Below, in pieces: positions 50,867-59,853 of a stretch of 64,000 bases of DNA. Each line of letters starts with the position of its first letter. The stretch's first letter is position 1. A program made the translations under genes and the position numbers. The notes under the pieces were generated by a model. That model saw nothing but the letters and a program-made list of their open reading frames with translations. It did no database searches and was not told where the DNA came from. Source of the DNA: Parabacteroides merdae ATCC 43184 (GTDB lineage Bacteria > Bacteroidota > Bacteroidia > Bacteroidales > Tannerellaceae); assembly GCF_025151215.1 (NCBI RefSeq), contig NZ_CP102286.1:558001-622000 (forward strand), given 5' to 3'.

Positions 50867-53599
50867 ATGAAACCTGCTCTAACTTATTACGCTCTGCTGG
50901 TCTTACTTCTGGCATCCTGCTTTTCCTGCAAAACAGATTCGGAGAAGAAAAAGTTTGTTATCGGCGTCTCGCAGTGTACGCTTGAAGGTTCTTGGCGTAA
51001 ATCGATGTTGCTGGATATGAAGGTGCAGGCCTCCGAATATCCGGGCGTCTCCCTGTTAGTCGAGGATGCAGCGGACAGTAGTTTGTTGCAGGTGGAGCAG
51101 ATACGCAGCCTGATAAAACGTAAGGTCGATCTATTGATTATCTCCGCCAATGAATCGGAACCTGTCACTCCTATTGCGATTGAGGCCTACCGTGCCGGCA
51201 TTCCGACTATCCTGGTAGACCGGAAGATCAGTTCGGACGAATATACGACTTATATCGGTGGTAACAATTACGAGATCGGTCGCCAGGCCGGCTTTTTCGT
51301 GAACCGACAGGTGAAAGAGAAATATCCTACCGTATTGGAAGTATGGGGCTTGTCCGGTTCTTCTCCGGCGCAGGATCGCCATCGCGGTTTTATGGAGGTT
51401 TTGAACTCCCGCATCAAGGTGAAGGAAATATTCGGGAAATGGAAGCCGGAAACGGTGGAGAAGGAGATAGCGGAAATGGATTCGCTGGAGGAGGTGGATG
51501 TTGTGTTTGCCCATAATGATGTGATGGCAATGGCTGCCCGCAGGGCAATCGAAAGGATGCATCCCGGATTGGCGGACAGGATTTGTTTTGTGGGGATCGA
51601 TGCCGTTTCGGGACGGGGATCGGGGCTGGAAGCCGTCATGCACGGAGAGTTGGCCGCTTCGGTCTTGTATCCGACGGGTGGGAGCCTTGCTATCCGTGTA
51701 GCCATGCAGATATTGAACGGAGAAGATGTGTCCCGGCAATATTTGCTCTCTTCTGCCTTGATCGATAAGAACAATGCCGGAACGCTGTTTATCCAGTCCG
51801 AACAGGTGGTCGACTATCAGCACCAGATCGAGTTGCAACGGGAGAATTTGGAGAGTATGCTTTCCAAATACACGTTCCTCCAAAACTCCGTCGGCATTAT
51901 CCTTTTGCTGATGGGGATGTTGCTTTTGTCCGCCTTGTACGTGGTCCATGTGAACCGGGCGGTGAAGCGGAAGAACCGCGAGCTGAAACGTACGAACTTG
52001 CAGGTGCAACAGCAAAAAGAAGAATTGGCTGAGGCAAACCGTTATATTGAGAAGTCGACGGCTCAGAAACTGCAATTCTTTACCAATATCACACACGAGA
52101 TCAAGACGCCGTTGACGTTGATCCTCGGTCCGCTCGGCAAGCTGTCGAAAGAGGCTCCGGAAGGTTCTTCATTGGCAGACGATATCCGTATCATTCGGAA
52201 AAATGCGGAAAGGTTGAAGAGAGTCGTGGACCAGTTACTTGATTTTCGAAAGGTAGAGAGCAATAAGATGAATATGCGGGTCGGAGAGGTAGATTTAGTT
52301 GCTTTTGTGGCAGAAGTGAAATCTTATTTCGATACGATGGCTGCCACCAAACAGATACATTTCACGTTTGAGCATGACTGCCCTTCTGTTAATATATGGG
52401 TAGACAGAGATAAGATGGAGAAGATTCTGGCCAATCTTTTGTCCAATGCATTCAAGTTCACGCTGGACGGAGGTACGGTCACGATCCATCTGAAAGATAA
52501 AGGAGATCAGGTCGAGCTTTCTGTCGAAGATAATGGCAAAGGTATTCCGTCGGAAAATATTGCTTCCGTCTTTGACCGTTTCTTTACCGGTGACCAGAAC
52601 TATGTGACGGGAACGGGGATCGGTCTGCACTTGACGCGTGAGTTCGTCCACATGCACAAAGGCACGATCCGGGTGGAGAGTGTTCCGCATAAGAGTACTG
52701 TCTTTACGGTCATCCTCTTGAAAGGTAAATCTCATTTTGACGAATCTTGTACATTCGATCTTTCCGTAACCGAGCTTTCCAGTGGTGTCGCCGACTTGAA
52801 CACGGATGAATTGCAGGAGGTTTTGAACCGTACCTACAATTATACTGTTCTGGTCGTAGAAGATGATCTTGATATACAGAGTTACTTGCAGGCGGAATTA
52901 AAACAGAACTTCCGTGTGTTGGTTGCCGATAACGGCGTGAAGGCTTTGGAGGTGCTGATGAGCGAAGAGGTTTCGATGGTTATCAGCGATGTGATGATGC
53001 CGGAAATGAACGGTTTCGATCTTTGTCGTAAGATCAAGTCGGATATTGTCCTGAGTCATCTTCCGGTTATGCTGTTGACTGCTTTGTCCGACGACAAGCA
53101 ACAGATGTACGGGGCTGCCAGTGGTGCGGACGCGTATATCCAGAAACCTTTTAACATAGAAGTCGTGAAACTGCGTATCATCAAGCTGCTGGAGGATCGT
53201 GTCCGGTTGCGTGAGGCTTATGCTCGCGATGCTTCTTCGCCTGCTGTTTCCGTGAAGGAGGAAAAAGCGGGAAGCATGGACGATCTTTTTATGAATCGTT
53301 TCTTGAAACTGATCGAAGAGTCCTATGCCGATCCGGATTTCAGTATTGAGAAAGGTAGTGAAAAATTGGGCTTGTCGCGTGTGCATCTTTACCGGAAGGT
53401 GAAGGAGCTTGCCGGAGTGACACCGACCGATTTCCTGCGTAACTATCGTTTGAAGAAAGCTGCTGCTCTACTCCGACGGAAAGCCGGGAATGTGAATGAG
53501 GTGGCTTATGCGACGGGCTTCGGTTCGCCTGCTTATTTCTCGAAATGTTTTAAAGCCGTTTACAATATTACTCCGACGGAGTATCTGGAAAAGGAATAA
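50867..53599 (+). CDS. Hybrid two-component system with periplasmic sugar-binding sensor
   Basis: The 910-residue protein combines, in order, a signal/lipobox region (LASCFSC), a periplasmic-binding-protein domain of the LacI/ribose-binding type (about residues 25-320), one membrane segment (about 341-362), a histidine kinase with the phospho-His in NITHEIKTPL (about 410), HATPase motifs (NLLSNAFKF, DNGKGIP, GTGIGLHL), a receiver with phospho-Asp in VISDVMMPEMNG (about 708) and a C-terminal AraC DNA-binding domain (about 800-910). This layout matches BT1754 of Bacteroides thetaiotaomicron, which binds fructose directly. A PfkB sugar kinase follows, so fructose sensing is likely but not proven. 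Confidence 0.9.
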   Translation: MKPALTYYALLVLLLASCFSCKTDSEKKKFVIGVSQCTLEGSWRKSMLLDMKVQASEYPGVSLLVEDAADSSLLQVEQIRSLIKRKVDLLIISANESEPVTPIAIEAYRAGIPTILVDRKISSDEYTTYIGGNNYEIGRQAGFFVNRQVKEKYPTVLEVWGLSGSSPAQDRHRGFMEVLNSRIKVKEIFGKWKPETVEKEIAEMDSLEEVDVVFAHNDVMAMAARRAIERMHPGLADRICFVGIDAVSGRGSGLEAVMHGELAASVLYPTGGSLAIRVAMQILNGEDVSRQYLLSSALIDKNNAGTLFIQSEQVVDYQHQIELQRENLESMLSKYTFLQNSVGIILLLMGMLLLSALYVVHVNRAVKRKNRELKRTNLQVQQQKEELAEANRYIEKSTAQKLQFFTNITHEIKTPLTLILGPLGKLSKEAPEGSSLADDIRIIRKNAERLKRVVDQLLDFRKVESNKMNMRVGEVDLVAFVAEVKSYFDTMAATKQIHFTFEHDCPSVNIWVDRDKMEKILANLLSNAFKFTLDGGTVTIHLKDKGDQVELSVEDNGKGIPSENIASVFDRFFTGDQNYVTGTGIGLHLTREFVHMHKGTIRVESVPHKSTVFTVILLKGKSHFDESCTFDLSVTELSSGVADLNTDELQEVLNRTYNYTVLVVEDDLDIQSYLQAELKQNFRVLVADNGVKALEVLMSEEVSMVISDVMMPEMNGFDLCRKIKSDIVLSHLPVMLLTALSDDKQQMYGAASGADAYIQKPFNIEVVKLRIIKLLEDRVRLREAYARDASSPAVSVKEEKAGSMDDLFMNRFLKLIEESYADPDFSIEKGSEKLGLSRVHLYRKVKELAGVTPTDFLRNYRLKKAAALLRRKAGNVNEVAYATGFGSPAYFSKCFKAVYNITPTEYLEKE

Positions 53600-53622
53600 T
53601 ATTCTTCTCTTTAATAACGCTC

Positions 53623-53677
53623 GTTACATTTGTGTAACATTTGTGCATGTAACTCGAAAATAAGAGTATAATGTAAC
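53623..53677. promoter_or_regulatory. Possible operator: GTTACA/TGTAAC half-sites before the sugar kinase
   Basis: GTTACA-TTTG-TGTAAC (53623-53638) is a perfect palindrome, and further TGTAAC copies lie at 53648 and 53672, 15 and 24 bases apart. They precede the kinase promoter and may bind the AraC domain of the upstream sensor. Confidence 0.45.
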
Positions 53678-53730
53678 AAGTGTTATCAATCTTGTAGCAT
53701 TAGTTATCGTCGCATCTGCTACCTGTCTCT

Positions 53731-53738
53731 ATCTTTGC
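53731..53738 (+). promoter_or_regulatory. Bacteroidetes -7 box (TATCTTTG) for the sugar kinase
   Basis: TATCTTTG fits TAnnTTTG; the start codon is 46 bases downstream. Confidence 0.7.
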
Positions 53739-53784
53739 ATCGTAGATAATAAATTATCCTTGTCAAATAAACTATAATGAAACA

Positions 53785-54654
53785 ATGCAAAGCAACAATA
53801 AGAAACCGGTCGTAGTAGGCATAGGAGAACTCCTGTGGGACATGTTGCCAACAGGAAAGAAAGCAGGTGGTGCTCCTATCAATTTTGTCTACCATGCGTC
53901 GCGGTTGGGAGCGGAAGGATATGCTATCAGCGCCGTGGGAGACGATGGGCTGGGGCGCGAAATCCTCGAAGAACTGGATAATAATTCGATCCGGTATCTG
54001 ATCGAGAAAGTCCCTTATCCGACCGGAACGGTACAGGTTACTCTGCAGGATGGTGTCCCTGACTATATTATTAATGAACGTGTAGCTTGGGATCATCTTT
54101 CTCCGACGTCAAATGCGATTGATTTGGCCGAACGGGCGGATGCCATTTGCTTCGGTACGTTAGGACAGCGTTCCGCACAGTCGAGAGAGACGATACAGGC
54201 GATTCTTTCTTTTGCCCCGGACGATGCTTATCGTTGTTTTGACATCAATTTGCGTCAGCATTATTATACGAAAGAGTTGATCGAAGAGTCGCTTTATCTA
54301 GCAAATATGTTGAAGGTGAATGACGGGGAGTTGGTCGTCCTGCGGGATATGTTTCATTTGGAAGGAACGGACAAGGAGGTGGCTCATTGGTTTATAGAAC
54401 ACTATAATCTCCGCTTGGTGGTTCTGACGGCCGGAGGAGCTTATAGTACGATATATACCGCTAATGAAGAATCGACTTTGCAAAACCCGGAAGTGCAGGT
54501 GGCGGATACGGTTGGAGCAGGTGATGCTTTCTCCGGAGCATTGGTCATTTCGTTGCTGAAAGGGGCTTCGCTAAGGGAAGCGCATGAATTTGCCGTCCGC
54601 ACAGCTGCTTATGTCTGTACGAAAGAGGGGGCATGGCCGGCATACGAGGAATAG
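53785..54654 (+). CDS. PfkB family carbohydrate kinase, probable fructokinase
   Basis: The 289-residue kinase has the PfkB hallmarks: GIGELLWDMLPTGKKAGGAPINFVYHASRLG at the N-terminus (the GGAPxN sugar-binding loop) and VADTVGAGDAFSGALVISLLKG near the C-terminus, with the catalytic Asp in GAGD. ATP phosphorylates a sugar hydroxyl; PfkB kinases that begin like this are mostly fructokinases. It follows the hybrid sensor after 185 bases with its own promoter and possible operator sites. No sugar transporter or fructanase gene is next to it. Confidence 0.88.
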   Translation: MQSNNKKPVVVGIGELLWDMLPTGKKAGGAPINFVYHASRLGAEGYAISAVGDDGLGREILEELDNNSIRYLIEKVPYPTGTVQVTLQDGVPDYIINERVAWDHLSPTSNAIDLAERADAICFGTLGQRSAQSRETIQAILSFAPDDAYRCFDINLRQHYYTKELIEESLYLANMLKVNDGELVVLRDMFHLEGTDKEVAHWFIEHYNLRLVVLTAGGAYSTIYTANEESTLQNPEVQVADTVGAGDAFSGALVISLLKGASLREAHEFAVRTAAYVCTKEGAWPAYEE

Positions 54655-54804
54655 GAAACAAGGGAAATATATATATGATTTGATAGGTTTAGTTTTTAGG
54701 TTAGAAAGATTGTTTAGTAGTTAGTAAACCTTAACGTATAGTAGAGCAAAAAGAAAAAGATGGTTGATGTTTAGGTTTTTAGGTTTTTTTGTTTTGGTTG
54801 ATTG

Positions 54805-54836
54805 AATGGCTCGGAACTTCCGGGCCATTTTTATTG
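54805..54836 (+). terminator. Terminator hairpin after the sugar kinase
   Basis: AATGGCTCGG (54805-54814) pairs with CCGGGCCATT (54820-54829), one mismatch, loop AACTT, followed by TTTATTG. The preceding 150 bases show no gene. Confidence 0.65.
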
Positions 54837-54861
54837 TTGAATAGCTATAGAAACATAAATA

Positions 54862-55047
54862 GTGAATGATATGAACAAAGATTTTGCCAAGATTCCGGAG
54901 AATGCCGAATCGAAAGCTGTGGATAGGGAAAAGGAAGAATACCCCGTACAACAAGTAGCTGTTACTTATCCGATAGGTGAGAAAGAAGTGAAGGATGCTG
55001 TCAAAGAACTCAATCCCGATACGGATAGCCTTGGAAGCAGAGGATAA
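54862..55047 (+). CDS. Small acidic protein, unknown function
   Basis: A 61-residue hydrophilic protein; the ATG at 54871 is an alternative start. It is rich in Glu, Lys and Val (VDREKEEYPVQQVAVTYPIGEKEVKDAVKELNPDTDSLG) with no signal or membrane segment. The segment VAVTYPIGEKEVKDAVKELNPD looks like a conserved small Bacteroidales protein, but I know of no function. It ends just before a long hairpin shared with the convergent TPR gene. Confidence 0.6.
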   Translation: MNDMNKDFAKIPENAESKAVDREKEEYPVQQVAVTYPIGEKEVKDAVKELNPDTDSLGSRG

Positions 55048-55053
55048 AGGGAT

Positions 55054-55111
55054 TTTAAAATGGAGAATTGAAAATTACATCTGTAGCTAATTTTTAATTC
55101 TCCATTTTAAA
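55054..55111. terminator. Long hairpin between convergent genes
   Basis: TTTAAAATGGAGAATTGAAA and following bases (55054-55077) are inverted at 55088-55111 with one mismatch in 24 pairs, loop CATCTGTAGC. It separates the small acidic protein gene from the TPR gene. Confidence 0.6.
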
Positions 55112-55114
55112 TTT

Positions 55115-57292
55115 TTAAATAGCTCCTTCTATTTTATATCTTAACTGATCCAGCATCAGGGCGACTTCGGCTTCTTCTATACCGGCGATCAACAGGTCTG
55201 CTACATCTTGGCTGAACTGTTCTTGGAACTTAAGGATGTTGCCGTTTTCCATTTGCACCGCCTGCTGGTAAAAGGAGAGAGCGCCCTTGATATTCTGCAG
55301 TGCCCATTCGGTATGTCCGGCATTCAGCAGATCTTGTGCGTGGGGTTGGTTATCCAGTATCTTTTTGTAGTAATTCCGTGCTTGGTCATATTTCCCTGTC
55401 AGGAAAGAACACCATGCAATAGGTCGCCATGCCTTATGGCTTTTGTTATCCAGGTAATCGACTTTGAAGAAGCATTTCAACGCTTCGTTATAATCCTTTA
55501 GTTCGAGATGGCAATGGCCAATGCTGATTTGAACTGATAAATTATCCGGATTTAAAGCTTCGTACCGGCGGTAATATTTCAAAGCCTCTTCCGGTTGTTT
55601 AAGTGAACGGTAGCAACCGGCGATTCGTCGGATTACCCATTTGCTTTCGGAATTCAACAAGTCTGCGTGTAGGTAGGCTTCCAGGGCGCCCTTCAAGTCT
55701 CCTTCCATTTGCTTGCAATAGCCGATTTTCTGGAAAAGAATGTCGCTATCTTGATCCGTTTTTGCCAATTGGTTGAATATGGTCAGTGCATCGCTAAAAT
55801 AGTTTTTACGGAGATAATATTCAGCGATGTTTGTAAGGCTTTCTTTATCAGAAATATAAGGGCGAAGGATGGCAAGATTGTGGAAGTCGAGCGGCATCGT
55901 GAAGATATCCGTAAAATCCAAATGGCCCGGATATAGTTTGAAGAAACGATACAGGTCTTGTATGTACTGTCCGATGATCGTATCCTGTTTTCCACGTTTG
56001 CTGATCAATTCTTCTTTATTCTGCTGGATCATTTCTGTGGCCTGGCTGTCGAATTGGTTCATCATCATCTTTCGGGCTTCTTTCGGTAATTGCATCATGC
56101 TGAAATAAAGCGAATATTTATCCGAATTGCACATAAAAGCAGCGAATGTCATAGAGTCGAGCATCTGCTTTTCAGCTTCGTTGTCCGGAGTGAACTGATC
56201 ATCGAAATAAGAATGCTCGATTGTGAATGGAAGTAGCCAGTTGCTTAATTCATGGAAAAACGGGAAATTTTTCAAATGAACGAAGGTCGAGTGCATGACG
56301 TCGGCCCCTTCCTGTTGAAGCTCCCCGAATTCTACCATTTTCTTTCCGAGGGTACTGTCAGAAAAGAAGCTTTCCCATTCTGGGTTCATTTCATTTCCTG
56401 TCAAATCTTCAGGGGTGAGTTCGTTGAGATTGATCTTTTTGCTGAGCTTTGGACTCAATTTTAACATTTCCGGGATGATCTCATCCTGTAGTTTGCGGGT
56501 GATCTTCTCTGTCTCGCGGGCTAAGATGAAGCGTAGGATGATTGTGCGGATCGTTTTGATGAACCCCGGAGTTTCGGCCAAAGCCGCTAGCCTGTCAGCT
56601 ATCTGCGGATATAACTGCGTCCGTTTTCTATATGTGTATAAAGTGATCAGGATTGAAATTAATGCTCTGACTTTGACCTCTTCGTTCGGATGGCTGGCTG
56701 CGTCGAACAATAAAAGTATCTTTTCTCTGTCGAACGCCTCTTGCAATCCTAACATCAAGGCGGAAACAATCTGGCTACCGGTTGTAAAAGGTAGTGCATT
56801 GTCGTGTAGCATGCCGCGGATATCTTCAGCTTCCTCTCTTTTCAGAAAAGAAGATACCCATATCTTATTAAAGATGAGAATATTGAATGCGTCACTTTCT
56901 TTGTGCTTTCCGGCTTCATGTTCTAAGAGCAGTTGGTCATGCAGCTGTTTGTAAGTGAGAGAAGGCTGTATGTTCAGGCTTCTTCGGCGGCTGTAATAGG
57001 ATAGGGGAGATTCCACAGCTACTGCTTTCTGCTTGACTGAATCGGCCAATTCATAAGTCGATGCCTGTAGATTGTTGTATATCTGTTCCTGCATCGGATC
57101 TTTTGCTCCTTCAATCCGGTAGCGCAGCATATATTTGTAGGTGTCCTGCAGTTCGTTCAGCTTGTCCTGAAAAGAATATTCGCGACTTCCTGCAATAAGA
57201 GCCTGTAAGGAATCGAAGGCATTCTTCAATTCTTTACTGTCTAATGAACCGACTATGCGGTTGTATGCTTTGTTTATTTCTTGTAGTGTCAT
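55115..57292 (-). CDS. Tetratricopeptide repeat protein, unknown function
   Basis: The 725-residue protein is almost entirely helical and has no signal peptide, so it is likely cytoplasmic. The N-terminal 450 residues are a helical region I do not recognise; from about residue 470 on there are TPR units (YYLRKNYFSDALTIFNQLAKTDQDSDILFQKIGYCKQMEGDLKGALEAYLHADLL, then three or four more) that usually mediate protein contacts. It stands alone, divergent from lepA, with a TACATTTG box at 57318-57325 (minus). Confidence 0.8.
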   Translation of the reverse strand: MTLQEINKAYNRIVGSLDSKELKNAFDSLQALIAGSREYSFQDKLNELQDTYKYMLRYRIEGAKDPMQEQIYNNLQASTYELADSVKQKAVAVESPLSYYSRRRSLNIQPSLTYKQLHDQLLLEHEAGKHKESDAFNILIFNKIWVSSFLKREEAEDIRGMLHDNALPFTTGSQIVSALMLGLQEAFDREKILLLFDAASHPNEEVKVRALISILITLYTYRKRTQLYPQIADRLAALAETPGFIKTIRTIILRFILARETEKITRKLQDEIIPEMLKLSPKLSKKINLNELTPEDLTGNEMNPEWESFFSDSTLGKKMVEFGELQQEGADVMHSTFVHLKNFPFFHELSNWLLPFTIEHSYFDDQFTPDNEAEKQMLDSMTFAAFMCNSDKYSLYFSMMQLPKEARKMMMNQFDSQATEMIQQNKEELISKRGKQDTIIGQYIQDLYRFFKLYPGHLDFTDIFTMPLDFHNLAILRPYISDKESLTNIAEYYLRKNYFSDALTIFNQLAKTDQDSDILFQKIGYCKQMEGDLKGALEAYLHADLLNSESKWVIRRIAGCYRSLKQPEEALKYYRRYEALNPDNLSVQISIGHCHLELKDYNEALKCFFKVDYLDNKSHKAWRPIAWCSFLTGKYDQARNYYKKILDNQPHAQDLLNAGHTEWALQNIKGALSFYQQAVQMENGNILKFQEQFSQDVADLLIAGIEEAEVALMLDQLRYKIEGAI

Positions 57293-57317
57293 ATATTATT
57301 AATAACAAATGGTATGC

Positions 57318-57325
57318 CAAATGTA
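57318..57325 (-). promoter_or_regulatory. Bacteroidetes -7 box (TACATTTG) for the TPR gene
   Basis: TACATTTG on the minus strand fits TAnnTTTG, 26 bases before the start. Confidence 0.65.
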
Positions 57326-57347
57326 TAACAATTTAGCCTAAATTTCC

Positions 57348-57355
57348 TATCTTTG
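57348..57355 (+). promoter_or_regulatory. lepA: Bacteroidetes -7 box (TATCTTTG) for lepA
   Basis: TATCTTTG fits TAnnTTTG, 22 bases before the lepA start. Confidence 0.75.
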
Positions 57356-57377
57356 CACACCTAAATAAGTTTAGCAG

Positions 57378-59165
57378 ATGAAGAATATCCGCAATTTTTG
57401 TATTATTGCTCATATTGACCATGGTAAAAGTACTTTGGCCGACCGTTTGCTTGAGTATACCAAAACAGTAGAAGGTAAAGATTTGCAGGCGCAGGTTCTG
57501 GACGATATGGACTTGGAGCGTGAACGAGGCATTACGATCAAGAGTCATGCCATTCAGATGAAGTATAATTATAAAGGAGAAGAATATATCCTGAATCTGA
57601 TCGATACTCCGGGACATGTCGACTTTTCATATGAAGTATCCCGTTCGATTGCAGCTTGTGAAGGTGCTTTGCTGATTGTTGACGCAGCTCAGGGTATTCA
57701 GGCACAGACTATTTCCAATTTGTATATGGCAATAGAAAATGATTTGGAGATTATTCCGATCATGAACAAGATAGACCTTCCGAGTGCAATGCCGGATGAG
57801 GTGGAAGACCAGATTGTCGAACTGTTGGGGTGTCCTCGGGAAGATATTCTCCGGGCCAGTGGTAAGACGGGAGAAGGGGTATATGACATTTTAAATACAA
57901 TTGTCGAAAAAGTGCCGGCTCCGAAAGGTGATCCGGAAGCTCCGTTGCAGTGCTTGATTTTTGACTCTGTGTTTAATCCCTTCCGTGGCATTATTGCTTA
58001 CTTCAAAGTCGTAAACGGGGTGATCCGTAAAGGAGATCATGTCAAATTTATTGCAACCGGTAAGGAGTATGATGCCGATGAGGTTGGAGTATTGAAGCTT
58101 ACGATGTCTCCTCGTGATGAGATTCGTACCGGGGATGTCGGTTATATTATTTCTGGTATTAAAACTTCTCGCGAGGTCCGGGTTGGAGATACTATCACCC
58201 ATGTGGCCCGTCCGGCGAAAGACGCGATAGCTGGGTTCGAAGAAGTGAAACCGATGGTCTTTGCCGGTGTTTATCCGATCGACAGCGAAGATTTTGAGAA
58301 TTTGCGCGCTTCTTTGGAAAAACTCCAGTTAAACGACGCCTCTTTGACATTCCAGCCGGAAAGCTCAGCGGCATTGGGCTTTGGTTTCCGTTGTGGTTTC
58401 CTGGGGTTGTTGCATATGGAGATTGTGCAGGAACGTTTGGACCGTGAGTTCAATATGGATGTGATCACGACCGTTCCTAATGTGTCTTATAAAGTTTACG
58501 ATAAGAAAGGCAACTGTACGGAGGTTCATAATCCGGGCGGCTTGCCCGATCCTACGTTGATCGACCATATTGATGAACCGTACATCCGTGCGTCTGTTAT
58601 TACTAATACGACTTTTATCGGTCCGATCATGACACTTTGTCTGGGTAAACGTGGCATATTGATCAAGCAGGAATACATTTCCGGTGATCGTGTCGAGATT
58701 CATTATGATATGCCTTTAGGTGAGATCGTAATCGATTTTTATGACAAACTGAAAAGTATTTCTAAAGGGTATGCTTCTTTTGATTACCATATCCATGATT
58801 TTCGTCCGAGCAAGCTGGTTAAACTGGATATTCTTCTGAACGGGGAACCGGTGGACGCTCTTTCGACGCTGACTCATATGGACAACAGCGTTGCCTTCGG
58901 CCGGCGTATGTGTGAAAAACTGAAAGAGCTGATTCCTCGGCAACAGTTCGATATCGCTATCCAGGCGGCTATCGGAGCCAAGATCATTGCCCGCGAAACG
59001 ATAAAGGCGGTTCGTAAAGATGTAACGGCTAAATGTTATGGCGGTGATATCTCCCGTAAACGTAAGTTGCTTGAAAAACAGAAAGAGGGAAAGAAACGAA
59101 TGAAACAGATCGGTACAGTTGAGGTTCCACAAAAAGCGTTCTTGGCTGTATTGAAATTGGATTAA
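57378..59165 (+). CDS. lepA: Elongation factor 4 (LepA)
   Basis: The 595-residue translational GTPase has G1 [15 protein letters not shown], the switch region [13 protein letters not shown]3 [12 protein letters not shown], and G4 MNKIDLP, followed by the EF-G-like domains and the LepA-specific C-terminus ([31 protein letters not shown]). It binds ribosomes and affects translation initiation or back-translocation. Standard length. It is transcribed alone, with a near-adjacent promoter and a strong bidirectional terminator after it. Confidence 0.97.
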   Translation: MKNIRNFCIIAHIDHGKSTLADRLLEYTKTVEGKDLQAQVLDDMDLERERGITIKSHAIQMKYNYKGEEYILNLIDTPGHVDFSYEVSRSIAACEGALLIVDAAQGIQAQTISNLYMAIENDLEIIPIMNKIDLPSAMPDEVEDQIVELLGCPREDILRASGKTGEGVYDILNTIVEKVPAPKGDPEAPLQCLIFDSVFNPFRGIIAYFKVVNGVIRKGDHVKFIATGKEYDADEVGVLKLTMSPRDEIRTGDVGYIISGIKTSREVRVGDTITHVARPAKDAIAGFEEVKPMVFAGVYPIDSEDFENLRASLEKLQLNDASLTFQPESSAALGFGFRCGFLGLLHMEIVQERLDREFNMDVITTVPNVSYKVYDKKGNCTEVHNPGGLPDPTLIDHIDEPYIRASVITNTTFIGPIMTLCLGKRGILIKQEYISGDRVEIHYDMPLGEIVIDFYDKLKSISKGYASFDYHIHDFRPSKLVKLDILLNGEPVDALSTLTHMDNSVAFGRRMCEKLKELIPRQQFDIAIQAAIGAKIIARETIKAVRKDVTAKCYGGDISRKRKLLEKQKEGKKRMKQIGTVEVPQKAFLAVLKLD

Positions 59166-59221
59166 AGTTTTTCATGCTCGTGTATTCAAAACCGGAGGAG
59201 CATGGAATCGGGACGGCAAGC

Positions 59222-59263
59222 AATAAAAAAGGATGAATCTGTCAAGACTCATCCTTTTTTATT
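59222..59263. terminator. Bidirectional terminator between lepA and the SPOR gene
   Basis: AATAAAAAAGGATGA (59222-59236) pairs exactly with 59249-59263, loop 12 bases, giving an A tract on one arm and a T tract on the other for either strand. Confidence 0.85.
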
Positions 59264-59279
59264 ACCGTGGATTGGATTT

Positions 59280-59768
59280 TTAATATTGTCTTTCCAGAAT
59301 CCATGCATCCTGGAAGTTTGGAGCGTATTTTGCTTTGATTGCATCGCGGCTGTCCGCAGCATCGGCTTTGTCATTGAAACTGGCGACGATCACACGAAGC
59401 ATACCTTGTTCGTTTTCTCCCAAAACAGCGTTATATCCGTCGTTCTGCATACGTTCTTTCAAAGCGTAAGCATTTGTTTTGTTCTTGAAACTGCCGATAA
59501 CGACACTGTAACGTTTCAGTCTGCTTGCATCTTCACCTTGTGCAGCATTAATTCTTTCTGCGCGTGTACTGACGTTGGAAGTTCTCGGTTTAGAAACCGG
59601 AGTTACCTCTTCAACTACTTCCTCTTCTTCGACCACCTCGACCGGAGCTGTCGATTCTTTTTCTTTTGCTTGTTCGTAAGCAGCCTTATACGCACTCTGT
59701 TTAGGTTTACAAGAACCTAATGCTAAAACCATACATATGGAGGCTCCAAATAACCAAATCTTATTCAT
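59280..59768 (-). CDS. SPOR domain lipoprotein
   Basis: The 162-residue protein has a lipoprotein signal (lipobox LGSC, Cys20), a glutamate-rich low-complexity stretch (about residues 38-65, EKESTAPVEVVEEEEVVEEV) and a C-terminal SPOR domain (about 85-160; RYSVVIGSFKNKTNAYALKERMQNDGYNAVLGENEQGMLRVIVASFNDKADA). SPOR domains bind denuded peptidoglycan at division sites. It is convergent with lepA and divergent from the S9 peptidase. Confidence 0.9.
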   Translation of the reverse strand: MNKIWLFGASICMVLALGSCKPKQSAYKAAYEQAKEKESTAPVEVVEEEEVVEEVTPVSKPRTSNVSTRAERINAAQGEDASRLKRYSVVIGSFKNKTNAYALKERMQNDGYNAVLGENEQGMLRVIVASFNDKADAADSRDAIKAKYAPNFQDAWILERQY

Positions 59769-59794
59769 ACTGTTCAGTTCTTAAATTAATGGGA

Positions 59795-59802
59795 CAAAGA
59801 TA
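59795..59802 (-). promoter_or_regulatory. Bacteroidetes -7 box (TATCTTTG) for the SPOR gene
   Basis: TATCTTTG on the minus strand, 27 bases before the start. A near-consensus TACTTTCG for the divergent peptidase lies at 59817-59824. Confidence 0.7.
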
Positions 59803-59853
59803 TAAATTATATTTTGTACTTTCGTGCCCAAAACACAATATATTATAAACTAC

